Source: Liolophura sinensis
Taxonomy: Eukaryota > Mollusca > Polyplacophora > Chitonida > Chitonidae
DNA length: 64,000 bases
NCBI RefSeq assembly: GCF_032854445.1
Contig: NW_027018052.1
Location: forward strand, 1-64,000
Direction of reading: 5' to 3'
The notes under the pieces were generated by a model. That model was not told where the DNA came from and made no database searches. It saw nothing but the letters and a program-made list of their open reading frames with translations. Positions 1 through 14,302 of the stretch are shown one piece after another (positions within the stretch are counted from its first letter, which is position 1; each line of letters opens with the position of its first letter). Both the position numbers and the translations under genes were made by a program.

Positions 1-3000
1 GACTTAGAAGTAAGACATTTGCTGGGTGAGTTAAATGGGCTTGGCCCAAAGATTTGACATCTTCTGGGCTACCGAAGGGCACATAACTTATAATCAAAAG
101 TTGAATATAGTAATGACCAGTCGCGATTTGTACATAGTACATGTAGCCGATTTCAATTAGCAAAAGGACCAGGCAAAAATCCAAAAGTGGAAAAAATGTT
201 CCAATGCTGCTGGTAAGAGGCTAATCTGACGTATTTTGTGACGAGAAATCGAATGGTGCAAACCGCGTTGCTCTCCCGACCAATACTTTTGGGCTGTAGC
301 AACAATTGAATCATCATTTATGTCAAAATCACGTGCCCAGCAACGGCTCTTACTCCATGGAAACCAAGGAAATTTCCAATTTTTCAACACCTGGAGATGC
401 CTGACCCAATTGCGCATCTTTTGGCACCTTATTGATGTGGGTCAGTGTTCAATTGTACTTTTTACAGCAGACTGTATCAAGTACCTTGTGGTTTTTATAT
501 AAAAATGGTGTGGTTTTTCTACATGTAGATAAAGAGATTAAGTTTATCTTCGACTTAGAAGTAAGACATTTGCTGGGTGAGTTAAATGGGCTTGGGCCCA
601 AAGATTTGACATCTTCTGGGCTACCGAAGGGCACATAACTTATAATCAAAAGTTGAATATAGTAATGACCAGTCGCGATTGGTACATAGTACATGTAGCC
701 GATTTCAATTAGCAAAAGGACCAGAAAAAATCCCAAAAGTAAAAAAAATGCTCCAATCGTGCTGGTAAGAGGCTAATCCGACGTAATTTTGTGACGAGAA
801 ATCGAATGGTGCAAACCGCGTTGCTCTCCGACCAATACTTTTGGCTGTAGCCACAATTGAATCATCATTTATGTCAAAATCACGTGCCCAGCAACGGCTC
901 TTACTCCATGGAAACCAAGGAAATTTGCAATTTTTCAACAGCTGGAGATGCCTGACCCAATTGCGCATCTTTGGCACCTTATTGATGTGGGTCAGTGTTC
1001 AATTGTACTTTTTACAGCAGACTGTATCAAGTACCTTGTGTTTTTTTATATAAAAATGATGTGGTTTTTCTACATGTAGATAAAGACATTGAGTTTATCT
1101 TCGACTTAGAAGTAAGACATTTGCTGGGTGAGTTAAATGGGCTTGGCCCAAAGATTTGACATCTTCTGGGCTACCGAAGGGCACATAACTTATAATCAAA
1201 AGTTGAATATAGTAATGACCAGTCGCGATTGTACATAGTACATGTAGCCGATTTCAATTAGCAAAAGGACCAGGAAAAAATCCAAAAGTGGAAAAAATGT
1301 TCCAATGCTGCTGGTAAGAGGCTAATCCGACGTATTTTGTGACGAGAAATCGAATGGTGCAAACCGCGTTGCTCTCCGACCAATACTTTTGGCTGTAGCC
1401 ACAATTGAATCATCATTTATGTCAAAATCACGTGCCCAGCAACGGCTCTTACTCCATGGAAACCAAGGAAATTTGCAATTTTTCAACAGCTGGAGATGCC
1501 TGACCAATTGCGCATCTTTTGGCACCTTATTGATGTGGGGTCAGTGTTCAATTGTACTTTTTACAGCAGACTGTATCAAGTACCTTGTTGTTTTTATATA
1601 AAAATGGTGTGGGTTTTTCTACATGTAGATAAAGACATTGAGTTTATCTTCGACTTAGAAGTAAGACATTTGCTGGGTGAGTTAAATGGGCTTGGCCCAA
1701 AGATTTGACATCTTCTGGGCTACCGAAGGGCACATAACTTATAATCAAAAGTTGAATATAGTAATGGCCAGTCGCGATTGTACATAGTACATGTAGCCGA
1801 TTTCAATTAGCAAAAGGACCAGGAAAAAATCCAAAAGTGGAAAAAATGTTCCAATGCTGCTGGTAAGAGGCTAATCCGACGTATTTTGTGACGAGAAATC
1901 GAATGGTGCAAACCGCGTTGCTCTCCGACCAATACTTTTGGCTGTAAGCCACAATTGAATCATCATTTATGTCAAAATCACGTGCCCAGCAACGGCTCTT
2001 ACTCCATGGAAACCAAGGAAATTTCCAATTTTTCAACACCTGGAGATGCCCTGACCCAATTGCGCATCTTTTGGCACCTTATTGATGTGGGTCAGTGTTT
2101 CAATTGTACTTTTTACAGCAGACTGTATCAAGTACCTTGTGTTTTTTATATAAAAATGGTGTGGTTTTTCTACATTTAGATAAAGACATTGAGTTTATCT
2201 TCGACTTAGAAGTAAGACATTTGCTGGGTGAGTTAAATGGGCTTGGCCCAAAGATTTGACATCTTCTGGGCTACCGAAGGGCACATAACTTATAATCAAA
2301 AGTTGAATATAGTAATGACCAGTCGCGATGGTACATAGTACATGTAGCCGATTTCAATTAGCAAAAGGACCAGGCAAAAATCCAAAAGTAAAAAAAATGC
2401 TCCAATCGTGCTGGTAAGAGGCTAATCCGACGTATTTTGTGACGAGAAATCGAATGGTGCAAACCGCGTTGCTCTCCGACCAATACTTTTGGCTGTAGCC
2501 ACAATTGAATCATCATTTATGTCAAAATCACGTGCCCAGCAACGGCTCTTACTCCATGGAAACCAAGGAAATTTGCAATTTTTCAACACCTGGAGATGCC
2601 TGACCCAATTGCGCATCTTTTGGCACCTTATTGATGTGGGTCAGTGTTCAATTGTACTTTTTACAGCAGACTGTATCAAGTACCTTGTGTTTTTTATATA
2701 AAAATGGTGTGGTTTTTCTACATGTAGATAAAGACATTGAGTTTATCTTCGACTTAGAAGTAAGACATTTGCTGGGTGAGTTAAATGGGCTTGGCCCAAA
2801 GATTTGACATCTTCTGGGCTACCGAAGGGCACATAACTTATAATCAAAGTTGAATATAGGTAATGACCAGTCGCGATTGTACATAGTACATGTAGCCGAT
2901 TTCAATTAGCAAAAGGACCAGGCAAAAATCCAAAAGTGGAAAAAATGTTCCAATGCTGCTGGTAAGAGGCTAATCCGACGTATTTTGTGACGAGAAATCG

Positions 3001-6000
3001 AATGTGCAAACCGCGTTGCTCTCCGACCAATACTTTTGGCTGTAGCCACAATTGAATCATCATTTATGTCAAAATCACGTGCCCAGCAACGGCTCTTACT
3101 CCATGGAAACCAAGGAAATTTCCAATTTTTCAACACCTGGAGATGCCTGACCCAATTGCGCATCTTTTGGCACCTTATTGATGTGGGTCAGTGTTCAATT
3201 GTACTTTTTACAGGCAGACTGTAATCAAGTACCTTGTTGTTTTATATAAAAATGGTGTGGTTTTTCTACCATGTAGATAAAGAGATTAAGTTTATCTTCG
3301 ACTTAGAAGTAAGACATTTGCTGGGTGAGTTAAATGGGCTTGGCCCAAAGATTTGGACATCTTCTGGGCTACCGAAGGGCACATAACTTATAATCAAAAG
3401 TTGAATATAGTAATGACCAGTCGCGATTGTACATAGTACATGTAGCCGATTTCAATTAGCAAAAGGACCAGGCAAAAAATCCAAAAGTGGAAAAAATGTT
3501 CCAATGCTGCTGGTAAGAGGCTAATCCGACGTATTTTGTGACGAGAAATCGAATGGTGCAAACCGCGTTGCTCTCCGACCAATACTTTTGGCTGTAGCCA
3601 CAATTGAATCATCATTATGTCAAAATCACGTGCCCAGCAACGGCTCTTACTCCATGGAAACCAAGGAAATTTGCAATTTTTCAACACCTGGAGATGCCTG
3701 ACCCAATTGCGCATCTTTTGGCACCTTATTGATGTGGGTCAGTGTTCAATTGTACTTTTTACAGCAGACTGTATCAAGTACCTTGTGGTTTTTTATATAA
3801 AAATGGTGTGGTTTTTCTACATGTAGATAAAGACATTGAGTTTATCTTCGACTTAGAAGTAAGACATTTGCTGGGTGAGTTAAATGGGCTTGGCCAAAGA
3901 TTTGACATCTTCTGGGCTACCGAAGGGCACATAACTTATAATCAAAAGTTGAATATAGTAAATGACCAAGTCGCGATTGTACATAGTACATGTAGCCGAT
4001 TTCAATGAGCAAAAGGACCAGGCAAAAATCCAAAAGTGGAAAAAAATGTTCCAATGCTGCTGGTAAGAGGCTAATCTGACGTATTTTGTGACGAGAAGTC
4101 GATTGGTGCAAACCGCGTTACTCTCCGACCAATACTTTTGGCTGTAGCCACAATTGAATCATCATTTTATGTCAAAATCACGTGCCCAGCAACGGCTCTT
4201 ACTCCATGGAAACCCCAAGGAAATTTGCAATTTTTCAACACCTGGAGATGCCTGACCCAATTGCGCATCTTTTGTGCACCTTATTGATGTGGGTCAGTGT
4301 TCAATTGTACTTTTTACAGCAGACTGTATCAAGTACCTTGTGGTTTTTATATAAAAATGGTGTGGTTTTTCCTACATGTAGATAAAGAGATTAAGTTTAT
4401 CTTCGACTTAGAAGTAAGACATTTTGCTGGGTGAGTTAAATGGGCTTGGCCCAAAGATTTGACATCTTCTGGGCTACCGAAGGGCACATAACTTATAATC
4501 AAAAGTTGAATATAGTAATGACCAGTCGCGATGGTACATAGTACATGTAGCCGATTTCAATTAGCAAAATGGACCAGGCAAAAATCCAAAAGTAAAAAAA
4601 ATGCTCCAATCGTGCTGGTAAGAGGCTAATCCGACGTATTTTGTGACGAGAAATCGAATGGTGCAAACCGCGTTGCTCTCCGACCAATACTTTTGGGCTG
4701 TAGCCACAATTGAATCATCATTTATGTCAAAATCACGTGCCCAGCAACGGCTCTTACTCCATGGAAACCAAGGAAATTTGCAATTTTTCAACAGCTGGAG
4801 ATGCCTGACCAATTGCGCATCTTTTGGCACCTTATTGATGTGGGTCAGTGTTCAATTGTACTTTTTACAGCAGACTGTATCAAGTACCTTGTGGTTTTTA
4901 TATAAAAATGGTGGTGTGGTTTTTCTACATGTAGATAAAGACATTGAGTTTATCTTCGACTTAGAAGTAAGACATTTGCTGGGTGAGTTAAAGTGGCTTG
5001 GCCCAAAGATTTGACATCTTCTGGGCTACCGAAGGGCACATAACTTATAATCAAAAGTTGAATATAGTAATGACCAGTCGCGATTGTACATAGTACATGT
5101 AGCCGATTTCAATTAGCAAAAGGACCAGGCAAAAATCCAAAAGTGGAAAAAAATGTTCCAATGCTGCTGGTAAGAGGCTAATCCGACGTATTTTGTGACG
5201 AGAAATCGAATGGTGCAAACCGCGTTGCTCTCCGACCAATACTTTTGGCTGTAGCCACAATTGAATCATCATTTATGTCAAAATCACGTGCCCAGCAACG
5301 GCTCTTACTCGCATGGAAACCAAGGAAATTTGCAATTTTTCAACACCTGGAGATGCCTGACCCAATTGCGCATCTTTGGCACCTTATTGATGTGGGTCAG
5401 TGTTCAATTGTACTTTTTAGAGCAGACTGTATCAAGTACCTTGTGGTTTTTATATAAAAATGGTGTGGTTTTTCTACATGTAGATAAAGAGATTAAGTTT
5501 ATCTTCGACTTAGAAGTAAGACATTTGCTGGGTGAGTAAATGGGCTTGGCCCAAAGATTTGACATCTTCTGGCTACCGAAGGGCACATAACTTATAATAC
5601 AAAAGTTGAATATAGTAATGACCAGTCGCGATGGTACATAGTACATGTAGCCAATTTTCAATTAGCAAAAAGGACCAGGCAAAAAATCCAAAAGTAAAAA
5701 AAATGCTCCAATCGTGCTGGTAAGAGGCTAATCGACGTATTTTGTGACGAGAAATCGAATGGTGCAAACCGCGTTGCTCTCCGACCAATACTTTTGGGCT
5801 GTAGCCACAATTGAATCATCATTTATGTCAAAATCACGTGCCCAGCAACGGCTCTTACTCCATGGAAACCAAAGAAATTTCCAATTTTTCAACACCTGGA
5901 GATGCCTGACCCAATTGCGCATCTTTTGGCACCTTTATTGATGTGGGTCAGTGTTCAATTGTACTTTTTACAGCAGACTGTATCAAGTACCTTGTGTTTT

Positions 6001-7717
6001 TATATAAAAATGGTGTGGTTTTTCTACATGTAGATAAAGACATTGAGTTTATCTTCGACTTAGAAGTAAGACATTTGCTGGGTGAGTTAAATGGGCTTGG
6101 CCCAAAGATTTGACATCTTCTGGGCTACCGAAGGGCACATAACTTATAATCAAAAGTTGAATATAGTAAATGACCAGTCGCGATTGTACATAGTACATGT
6201 AGCCGATTTCAATTAGCAAAAGGACCAGGCAAAAATCCAAAAGTGGAAAAAATGTTCCAATGCTGGCTGGTAAGAGGCTAATCCGACGTATTTTGTGACG
6301 AGAAATCGAATGGTGCAAACTGCGTTGCTCTCCGACCAATACTTTTGGGCTGTAGCCACAATTGAATCATCATTTATGTCAAAATCACGTGCCCAGCAAC
6401 GGCTCTTACTCCATGGAAACCAAGGAAATTTCCAATTTTTTCAACACCTGGAGATGCCTGACCCAATTGCGCATCTTTTGGCACCTTATTGATGTGGGTC
6501 AGTGTTCAATTGTACTTTTTACAGCAGACTGTATCAAGTACCTTGTTGTTTTTATATAAAAATGGTGTGGTTTTTCTACATGTAGATAAAGAGATTAAGT
6601 TTATCTTCGACTTAGAAGTAAGACATTTGCTGGGTGAGTTAAATGGGCTTGGCCCAAAGATTTGACATCTTCTGGGCTACCGAAGGGCACATAACTTATA
6701 ATCAAAAGTTGAATATAGTAATGACCAGTCGCTGATTGTACATAGTACATGTAGCCGATTTCAATTAGCAAAAGGACCAGGCAAAAATCCAAAGTGGAAA
6801 AAATGTTCCAATGCTGCTGGTAAGAGGCTAATCCGACGTATTTTGTGACGAGAAATCGAATGGTGCAAACCGCGTTGCTCTCCGACCAATACTTTTGGCT
6901 GTAGCCACATTGAATCATCATTTATGTCAAAATCACGTGCCCAGCAACGGCTCTTACTCCATGGAAACCAAGGAAATTTCCAATTTTCAACACCTGGAGA
7001 TGCCTGACCCAGATGCCTGACCCAATTGGCGCATCTTTTGGCACCTTATTGATGTGGGTCAGTGTTCAATTGTACTTTTTACAGCAGACTGTATCAAGTA
7101 CCTTGTTGTTTTTATATAAAAATGGTGTGGTTTTTCTACATGTAGATAAAGAGATTAAGTTTATCTTCGACTTAGAAGTAAGACATTTGCTGGGTGAGTT
7201 AAATGGGCTTGGCCCAAAGATTTGACATCTTCTGGGCTACCGAAGGGCACATAACTTATAATCAAAAGTTGAATATAGTAATGACCAGTCGCGATTGTAC
7301 ATAGTACATGTAGCCGATTTCAATTAGCAAAAGGACCAGGCAAAAATCCAAAAGTGGAAAAAATGTTCCAATGCTGCTGGTAAGAAGCTAATCCGACGTA
7401 TTTTGTGACGAGAAATCGAATGGTGCAAACCGCGTTGCTCTCCGACCAATACTTTTGGCTGTAGCCACAATTGAATCATCATTTATGTCAAAATCACGTG
7501 CCCAGCAACGGCTCTTACTCCATGGAAACCAAGGAAATTTGCAATTTTTCAACAGCTGGAGATGCCTGACCCAATTGCGCATCTTTTGGCACCTTATTGA
7601 TGTGGGTCAGTGTTCAATTGTACTTTTTACAGCAGACTGTATCAAAGTACCTTGTGGTTTTTATATAAAAATGGTGTGGTTTTTCTACATGTAGATAAAG
7701 ACATTGAGTTTATCTTC
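1..7717. repeat. Indel-rich left segment of the satellite, 14 monomers
   Basis: These 14 copies match the consensus in base content, but nearly every one has extra or missing single bases, mostly in or next to short homopolymers (for example 'tttgggctg', 'cttgggccca', 'ctctcccgacc', 'gctgtaagcc'). Spacings range from 547 to 561 instead of 548. The larger apparent open frames here, such as 4643-5014 on the plus strand, exist only because these indels shift frame. Substitutions relative to consensus do not look raised to match. The pattern fits an under-polished sequence end better than a decayed array edge, but I cannot separate the two from one sequence. No gene is present. Confidence 0.9.
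6998..7023. repeat. 13-bp tandem micro-duplication inside one monomer
   Basis: The unit 'agatgcctgaccc' occurs twice in immediate succession (6998-7010 and 7011-7023), where every other monomer has one copy. This lengthens the local spacing to 561. It could be replication slippage or a read or consensus error, since the surrounding sequence is indel-rich. Confidence 0.9.
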
Positions 7718-10700
7718 GACTTAGAAGTAAGACATTTGCTGGGTGAGTTAAATGGGCTTGGCCCAAAGATTTGACATCTTCTGGGCTACCGAAGGGCACA
7801 TAACTTATAATCAAAAGTTGAATATAGTAATGACCAGTCGCGATTGTACATAGTACATGTAGCCGATTTCAATGAGCAAAAGGACCAGGCAAAAATCCAA
7901 AAGTGGAAAAAATGTTCCAATGCTGCTGGTAAGAGGCTAATCTGACGTATTTTGTGACGAGAAGTCGAATGGTGCAAACCGCGTTACTCTCCGACCAATA
8001 CTTTTGGCTGTAGCCACAATTGAATCATCATTTATGTCAAAATCACGTGCCCAGCAACGGCTCTTACTCCATGGAAACCAAGGAAATTTCCAATTTTTCA
8101 ACACCTGGAGATGCCTGACACAATTGCGCATCTTTTGGCACCTTATTGATGTGGGTCAGTGTTCAATTGTACTTTTTACAGCAGACTGTATCAAGTACCT
8201 TGTGTTTTTTATATAAAAATGGTGTGGTTTTTCTACATGTAGATAAAGACATTGAGTTTATCTTCGACTTAGAAGTAAGACATTTGCTGGGTGAGTTAAA
8301 TGGGCTTGGCCCAAAGATTTGACATCTTCTGGGCTACCGAAGGGCACATAACTTATAATCAAAAGTTGAATATAGTAATGACCAGTCGCGATTGTACATA
8401 GTACATGTAGCCGATTTCAATTAGCAAAAGGACCAGGCAAAAATCCAAAAGTGGAAAAAATGTTCCAATGCTGCTGGTAAGAGGCTAATCCGACGTATTT
8501 TGTGACGAGAAATCGAATGGTGCAAACCGCGTTGCTCTCCGACCAATACTTTTGGCTGTAGCCACAATTGAATCATCATTTATGTCAAAATCACGTGCCC
8601 AGCAACGGCTCTTACTCCATGGAAACCAAGGAAATTTCCAATTTTTCAACAGCTGGAGATGCCTGACCCAATTGCGCATCTTTTGGCACCTTATTGATGT
8701 GGGTCAGTGTTCAATTGTACTTTTTACAGCAGACTGTATCAAGTACCTTGTGTTTTTTATATAAAAATGGTGTGGTTTTTCTACATGTAGATAAAGACAT
8801 TGAGTTTATCTTCGACTTAGAAGTAAGACATTTGCTGGGTGAGTTAAATGGGCTTGGCCCAAAGATTTGACATCTTCTGGGCTACCGAAGGGCACATAAC
8901 TTATAATCAAAAGTTGAATATAGTAATGACCAGTCGCGATTGTACATAGTACATGTAGCCGATTTCAATTAGCAAAAGGACCAGGCAAAAATCCAAAAGT
9001 GGAAAAAATGTTCCAATGCTGCTGGTAAGAGGCTAATCCGACGTATTTTGTGACGAGAAATCGAATGGTGCAAACCGCGTTGCTCTCCGACCAATACTTT
9101 TGGCTGTAGCCACAATTGAATCATCATTTATGTCAAAATCACGTGCCCAGCAACGGCTCTTACTCCATGGAAACCAAGGAAATTTCCAATTTTTCAACAC
9201 CTGGAGATGCCTGACCCAATTGCGCATCTTTTGGCACCTTATTGATGTGGGTCAGTGTTCAATTGTACTTTTTACAGCAGACTGTATCAAGTACCTTGTG
9301 TTTTTTATATAAAAATGGTGTGGTTTTTCTACATGTAGATAAAGACATTGAGTTTATCTTCGACTTAGAAGTAAGACATTTGCTGGGTGAGTTAAATGGG
9401 CTTGGCCCAAAGATTTGACATCTTCTGGGCTACCGAAGGGCACATAAAAGGGCACATAACTTATAATCAAAAGTTGAATATAGTAATGACCAGTCGCGAT
9501 TGTACATAGTACATGTAGCCGATTTCAATTAGCAAAAGGACCAGGCAAAAATCCAAAATGGGAAAAAATGTTCCAATGCTGCTGGTAAGAGGCTAATCTG
9601 ACGTATTTTGTGACGAGAAATCGAATGGTGGCAAACCGCGTTACTCTCCGACCAATACTTTGGCTGTAGCCACAATTGAATCATCATTTATGTCAAAATC
9701 ACGTGCCCAGCAACGGCTCTTACTCCATGGAAACCAAGGAAATTTGCAATTTTTCAACACCTGGAGATGCCTGACCCAATTGCGCATCTTTTGGCACCTT
9801 ATTGATGTGGGTCAGTGTTCAATTGTACTTTTTACAGCAGACTGTATCAAGTACCTTGTGGTTTTTATATAAAAATGGTGTGGTTTTTCTACATGTAGAT
9901 AAAGAGATTAAGTTTATCTTCGACTTAGAAGTAAGACATTTGCTGGGTGAGTTAAATGGGCTTGGCCCAAAGATTTGACATCTTCTGGGCTACCGAAGGG
10001 CACATAACTTATAATCAAAAGTTGAATATAGTAATGACCAGTCGCGATTGTACATAGTACATGTAGCCGATTTCAATTAGCAAAAGGACCAGGCAAAAAT
10101 CCAAAAGTAGAAAAAATGTTCCAATGCTGCTGGTAAGAGGCTAATCTGACGTATTTTGTGACGAGAAATCGAATGGTGCAAACCGCGTTACTCTCCGACC
10201 AATACTTTTGGCTGTAGCCACAATTGAATCATCATTTATGTCAAAATCACGTGCCCAGCAACGGCTCTTACTCCATGGAAACCAAGGAAATTTGCAATTT
10301 TTCAACACCTGGAGATGCCTGACCCAATTGCGCATCTTTTTGGCACCTTATTGATGTGGGTCAGTGTTCAATTGTACTTTTTACAGCAGACTGTATCAAG
10401 TACCTTGTGGGTTTTTATATAAAAATGGTGTGGTTTTTCTACATGTAGATAAAGAGATTAAGTTTATCTTCGACATAGAAGTAAGACATTTGCTGGGTGA
10501 GTTAAATGGGCTTGGCCCAAAGATTTGACATCTTCTGGGCTACCGAAGGGCACATAACTTATAATCAAAAGTTGAATATAGTAATGACCAGTCGCGATTG
10601 TACATAGTACATGTAGCCGATTTCAATTAGCAAAAGGACCAGGCAAAAATCCAAAAGTGGAAAAAATGTTCCAATGCTGCTGGTAAGAGGCTAATCCGAC

Positions 10701-13700
10701 GTATTTTGTGACGAGAAATCGAATGGTGCAAACCGCGTTGCTCTCCGACCAATACTTTTGGCTGTAGCCACAATTGAATCATCATTTATGTCAAAATCAC
10801 GTGCCCAGCAACGGCTCTTACTCCATGGAACCAAGGAAATTTGCAATTTTTCAACACCTGGAGATGCCTGACCCAATTGCGCATCTTTTGGCACCTTATT
10901 GATGTGGGTCAGTGTTCAATTGTACTTTTTACAGCAGACTGTATCAAGTACCTTGTGGTTTTTATATAAAAATGGTGTGGTTTTTCTACATGTAGATAAA
11001 GAGATTAAGTTTATCTTCGACTTAGAAGTAAGACATTTGCTGGGTGAGTTTAAATGGGCTTGGCCCAAAGATTTGACATCTTCTGGGCTACCGAAGGGCA
11101 CATAACTTATAATCAAAAGTTGAATATAGTAATGACCAGTCGCGATGGTACATAGTACATGTAGCCGATTTCAATTAGCAAAAGGACCAGGCAAAAATCC
11201 AAAAGTAAAAAAAATGCTCCAATCGTGCTGGTAAGAGGCTAATCCGACGTATTTTGTGACGAGAAATCGAATGGTGCAAACCGCGTTGCTCTCCGACCAA
11301 TACTTTTGGCTGTAGCCACAATTGAATCATCATTTATGTCAAAATCACGTGCCCAGCAACGGCTCTTACTCCATGGAAACCAAGGAAATTTCCAATTTTT
11401 CAACAGCTGGAGATGTCTGACCCAATTGCGCATCTTTTGGCACTTATTGATGTGGGTCAGTGTTCAATTGTACTTTTTACAGCAGACTGTATCAAGTACC
11501 TTGTGTTTTTTATATAAAAATGGTGTGGTTTTTCTACATGTAGATAAAGACATTGAGTTTATCTTCGACTTAGAAGTAAGACATTTGCTGGGTGAGTTAA
11601 ATGGGCTTGGCCCAAAGATTTGACATCTTCTGGGCTACCGAAGGGCACATAACTTATAATCAAAAGTTGAATATAGTAATGACCAGTCGCGATTGTACAT
11701 AGTACATGTAGCCGATTTCAATTAGCAAAAGGACCAGGCAAAAATCCAAAAGTGGAAAAAATGTTCCAATGCTGCTGGTAAGAGGCTAATCCGACGTATT
11801 TTGTGACGAGAAATCGAATGTGCAAACCGCGTTGCTCTCCGACCAATACTTTTGGCTGTAGCCACAATTGAATCATCATTTATGTCAAAATCACGTGCCC
11901 AACAACGGCTCTTACTCCATGGAAACCAAGGAAATTTCCATTTTTCAACACCTGGAGATGCCTGACCCAATTGCGCATCTTTTGGCACCTTATTGATGTG
12001 GGTCAGTGTTCAATTGTACTTTTTACAGCAGACTGTATCAAGTACCTTGTGGTTTTTATATAAAAATGGTGTGGTTTTTCTACATGTAGATAAAGAGATT
12101 AAGTTTATCTCGACTTAGAAGTAAGACATTTGCTGGGTGAGTTAAATGGGCTTGGCCCAAAGATTTGACATCTTCTGGGCTACCGAAGGGCACATAACTT
12201 ATAATCAAAAGTTGAATATAGTAATGACCAGGTCGCGATTGTACATAGTACATGTAGCCGATTTCAATTAGCAAAAGGACCAGGCAAAAAATCCAAAAGT
12301 GGAAAAAATGTTCCAATGCTGCTGGTAAGAGGCTAATCTGACGTATTTTTTGACGAGAAATCGAATGGTGCAAACCGCGTTGCTCTCCGACCAATACTTT
12401 TGGCTGTAGCCACAATTGAATCATCATTTATGTCAAAATCACGTGCCCAGCAACGGCTCTTACTCCATGGAAACCAAGGAAATTTGCAATTTTTCAACAG
12501 CTGGAGATGCCTGACCCAATTGCGCATCTTTTGGCACCTATTGATGTGGGTCAGTGTTCAATTGTACTTTTTACAGCAGACTGTATCAAGTACCTTGTGT
12601 TTTTTATATAAAAATGGTGTGGTTTTTCTACATGTAGATAAAGACATTGAGTTTATCTTCGACTTAGAAGTAAGACATTTGCTGGGTGAGTTAAATGGGC
12701 TTGGCCCAAAGATTTGACATCTTCTGGGCTACCGAAGGGCACATAACTTATAATCAAAAGTTGAATATAGTAATGACCAGTCGCGATTGTACATAGTACA
12801 TGTAGCCGATTTCAATGAGCAAAAGGACCAGGCAAAAATCCAAAAGTGGAAAAATGTTCCAATGCTGCTGGTAAGAGGCTAATCTGACGTATTTTGTGAC
12901 GAGAAGTCGAATGGTGCAAACCGCGTTACTCTCCGACCAATACTTTTGGCTGTAGCCACAATTGAATCATCATTTATGTCAAAATCACGTGCCCAGCAAC
13001 GGCTCTTACTCCATGGAAACCAAGGAAATTTGCAATTTTTCAACACCTGGAGATGCCTGACCCAATTGCGCATCTTTTGGCACCTTATTGATGTGGGTCA
13101 GTGTTCAATTGTACTTTTTACAGCAGACTGTATCAAGTACCTTGTGGTTTTTATATAAAAATGGTGTGGTTTTTCTACATGTAGATAAAGAGATTAAGTT
13201 TATCTTCGACTTAGAAGTAAGACATTTGCTGGGTGAGTTAAATGGGCTTGGCCCAAAGATTTGACATCTTCTGGGCTACCGAAGGGCAATAACTTATAAT
13301 CAAAAGTTGAATATAGTAATGACCAGTCGCGATGGTACATAGTACATGTAGCCGATTTCAATTAGCAAAAGGACCAGGCAAAAATCCAAAAGTAGAAAAA
13401 TGTTCCAATGCTGCTGGTAAGAGGCTAATCCGACGTATTTTGTGACGAGAAATCGAATGGTGCAAACCGCGTTGCTCTCCGACCAATACTTTTGGCTGTA
13501 GCCACAATTGAATCATCATTTATGTCAAAATCACGTGCCCAGCAGCGGCTCTTACTCCATGGAAACCAAGGAAATTTGCAATTTTTTCAACAGCTGGAGA
13601 TGCCTGACCCAATTGCGCATCTTTTGGCACCTTATTGATGTGGGTCAGTGTTCAATTGTACTTTTTACAGCAGACTGTATCAAGTACCTTGTGTTTTTTA

Positions 13701-14302
13701 TATAAAAATGGTGTGGTTTTTCTACATGTAGATAAAGACATTGAGTTTATCTTCGACTTAGAAGTAAGACATTTGCTGGGTGAGTTACATGGGCTTGGCC
13801 CAAAGATTTGACATCTTCTGGGCTACCGAAGGGCACATAACTTATAATCAAAAGTTGAATATAGTAATGACCAGTCGCGATTGTACATAGTACATGTAGC
13901 CGATTTCAATGAGCAAAAGGACCAGGCAAAAATCCAAAAGTGGAAAAAATGTTCCAATGCTGCTCGTAAGAGGCTAATCCGACGTATTTTGTGACGAGAA
14001 ATCGAATGGTGCAAACCGCGTTGCTCTCCGACCAATACTTTTGGCTGTAGCCACAATTGAATCATCATTTATGTCAAAATCACGTGCCCAGCAACGGCTC
14101 TTACTCCATGGAAACCAAGGAAATTTGCAATTTTTCAACACCTGGAGATGCCTGACACAATTGCGCATCTTTTGGCACCTTATTGATGTGGGTCAGTGTT
14201 CAATTGTACTTTTTACAGCAGACTGTATCAAGTACCTTGTGGTTTTTATATAAAAATGGTGTGGTTTTTCTACATGTAGATAAAGAGATTAAGTTTATCT
14301 TC
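7718..14302. repeat. Satellite segment, 12 monomers, intermediate indel density
   Basis: There are twelve copies. Some are clean 548-bp monomers (around 8.0-9.4 kb); others have 1-2 base indels, and one has a 12-bp internal duplication at 9436-9459. Copies starting near 7718 and 12661 carry the linked 157G/247G/269A haplotype ('caatgagc', 'agaagtcg', 'gttactc'). I see no clear higher-order unit, although 157G copies are two monomers apart at 12817 and 13911. Confidence 0.9.
9436..9459. repeat. 12-bp tandem micro-duplication inside one monomer
   Basis: The unit 'aagggcacataa' is present twice back to back (9436-9447 and 9448-9459) instead of once, giving a local spacing of 560. Its flanks are otherwise normal satellite. 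It lies in the left segment where indels are common, so an assembly origin remains possible. Confidence 0.9.

Noticed and set aside
4643-5014. Longest open frame in the window (123 codons, plus strand)
   Set aside because: It is created by local single-base indels in the indel-rich left segment that join frames normally closed in other copies.
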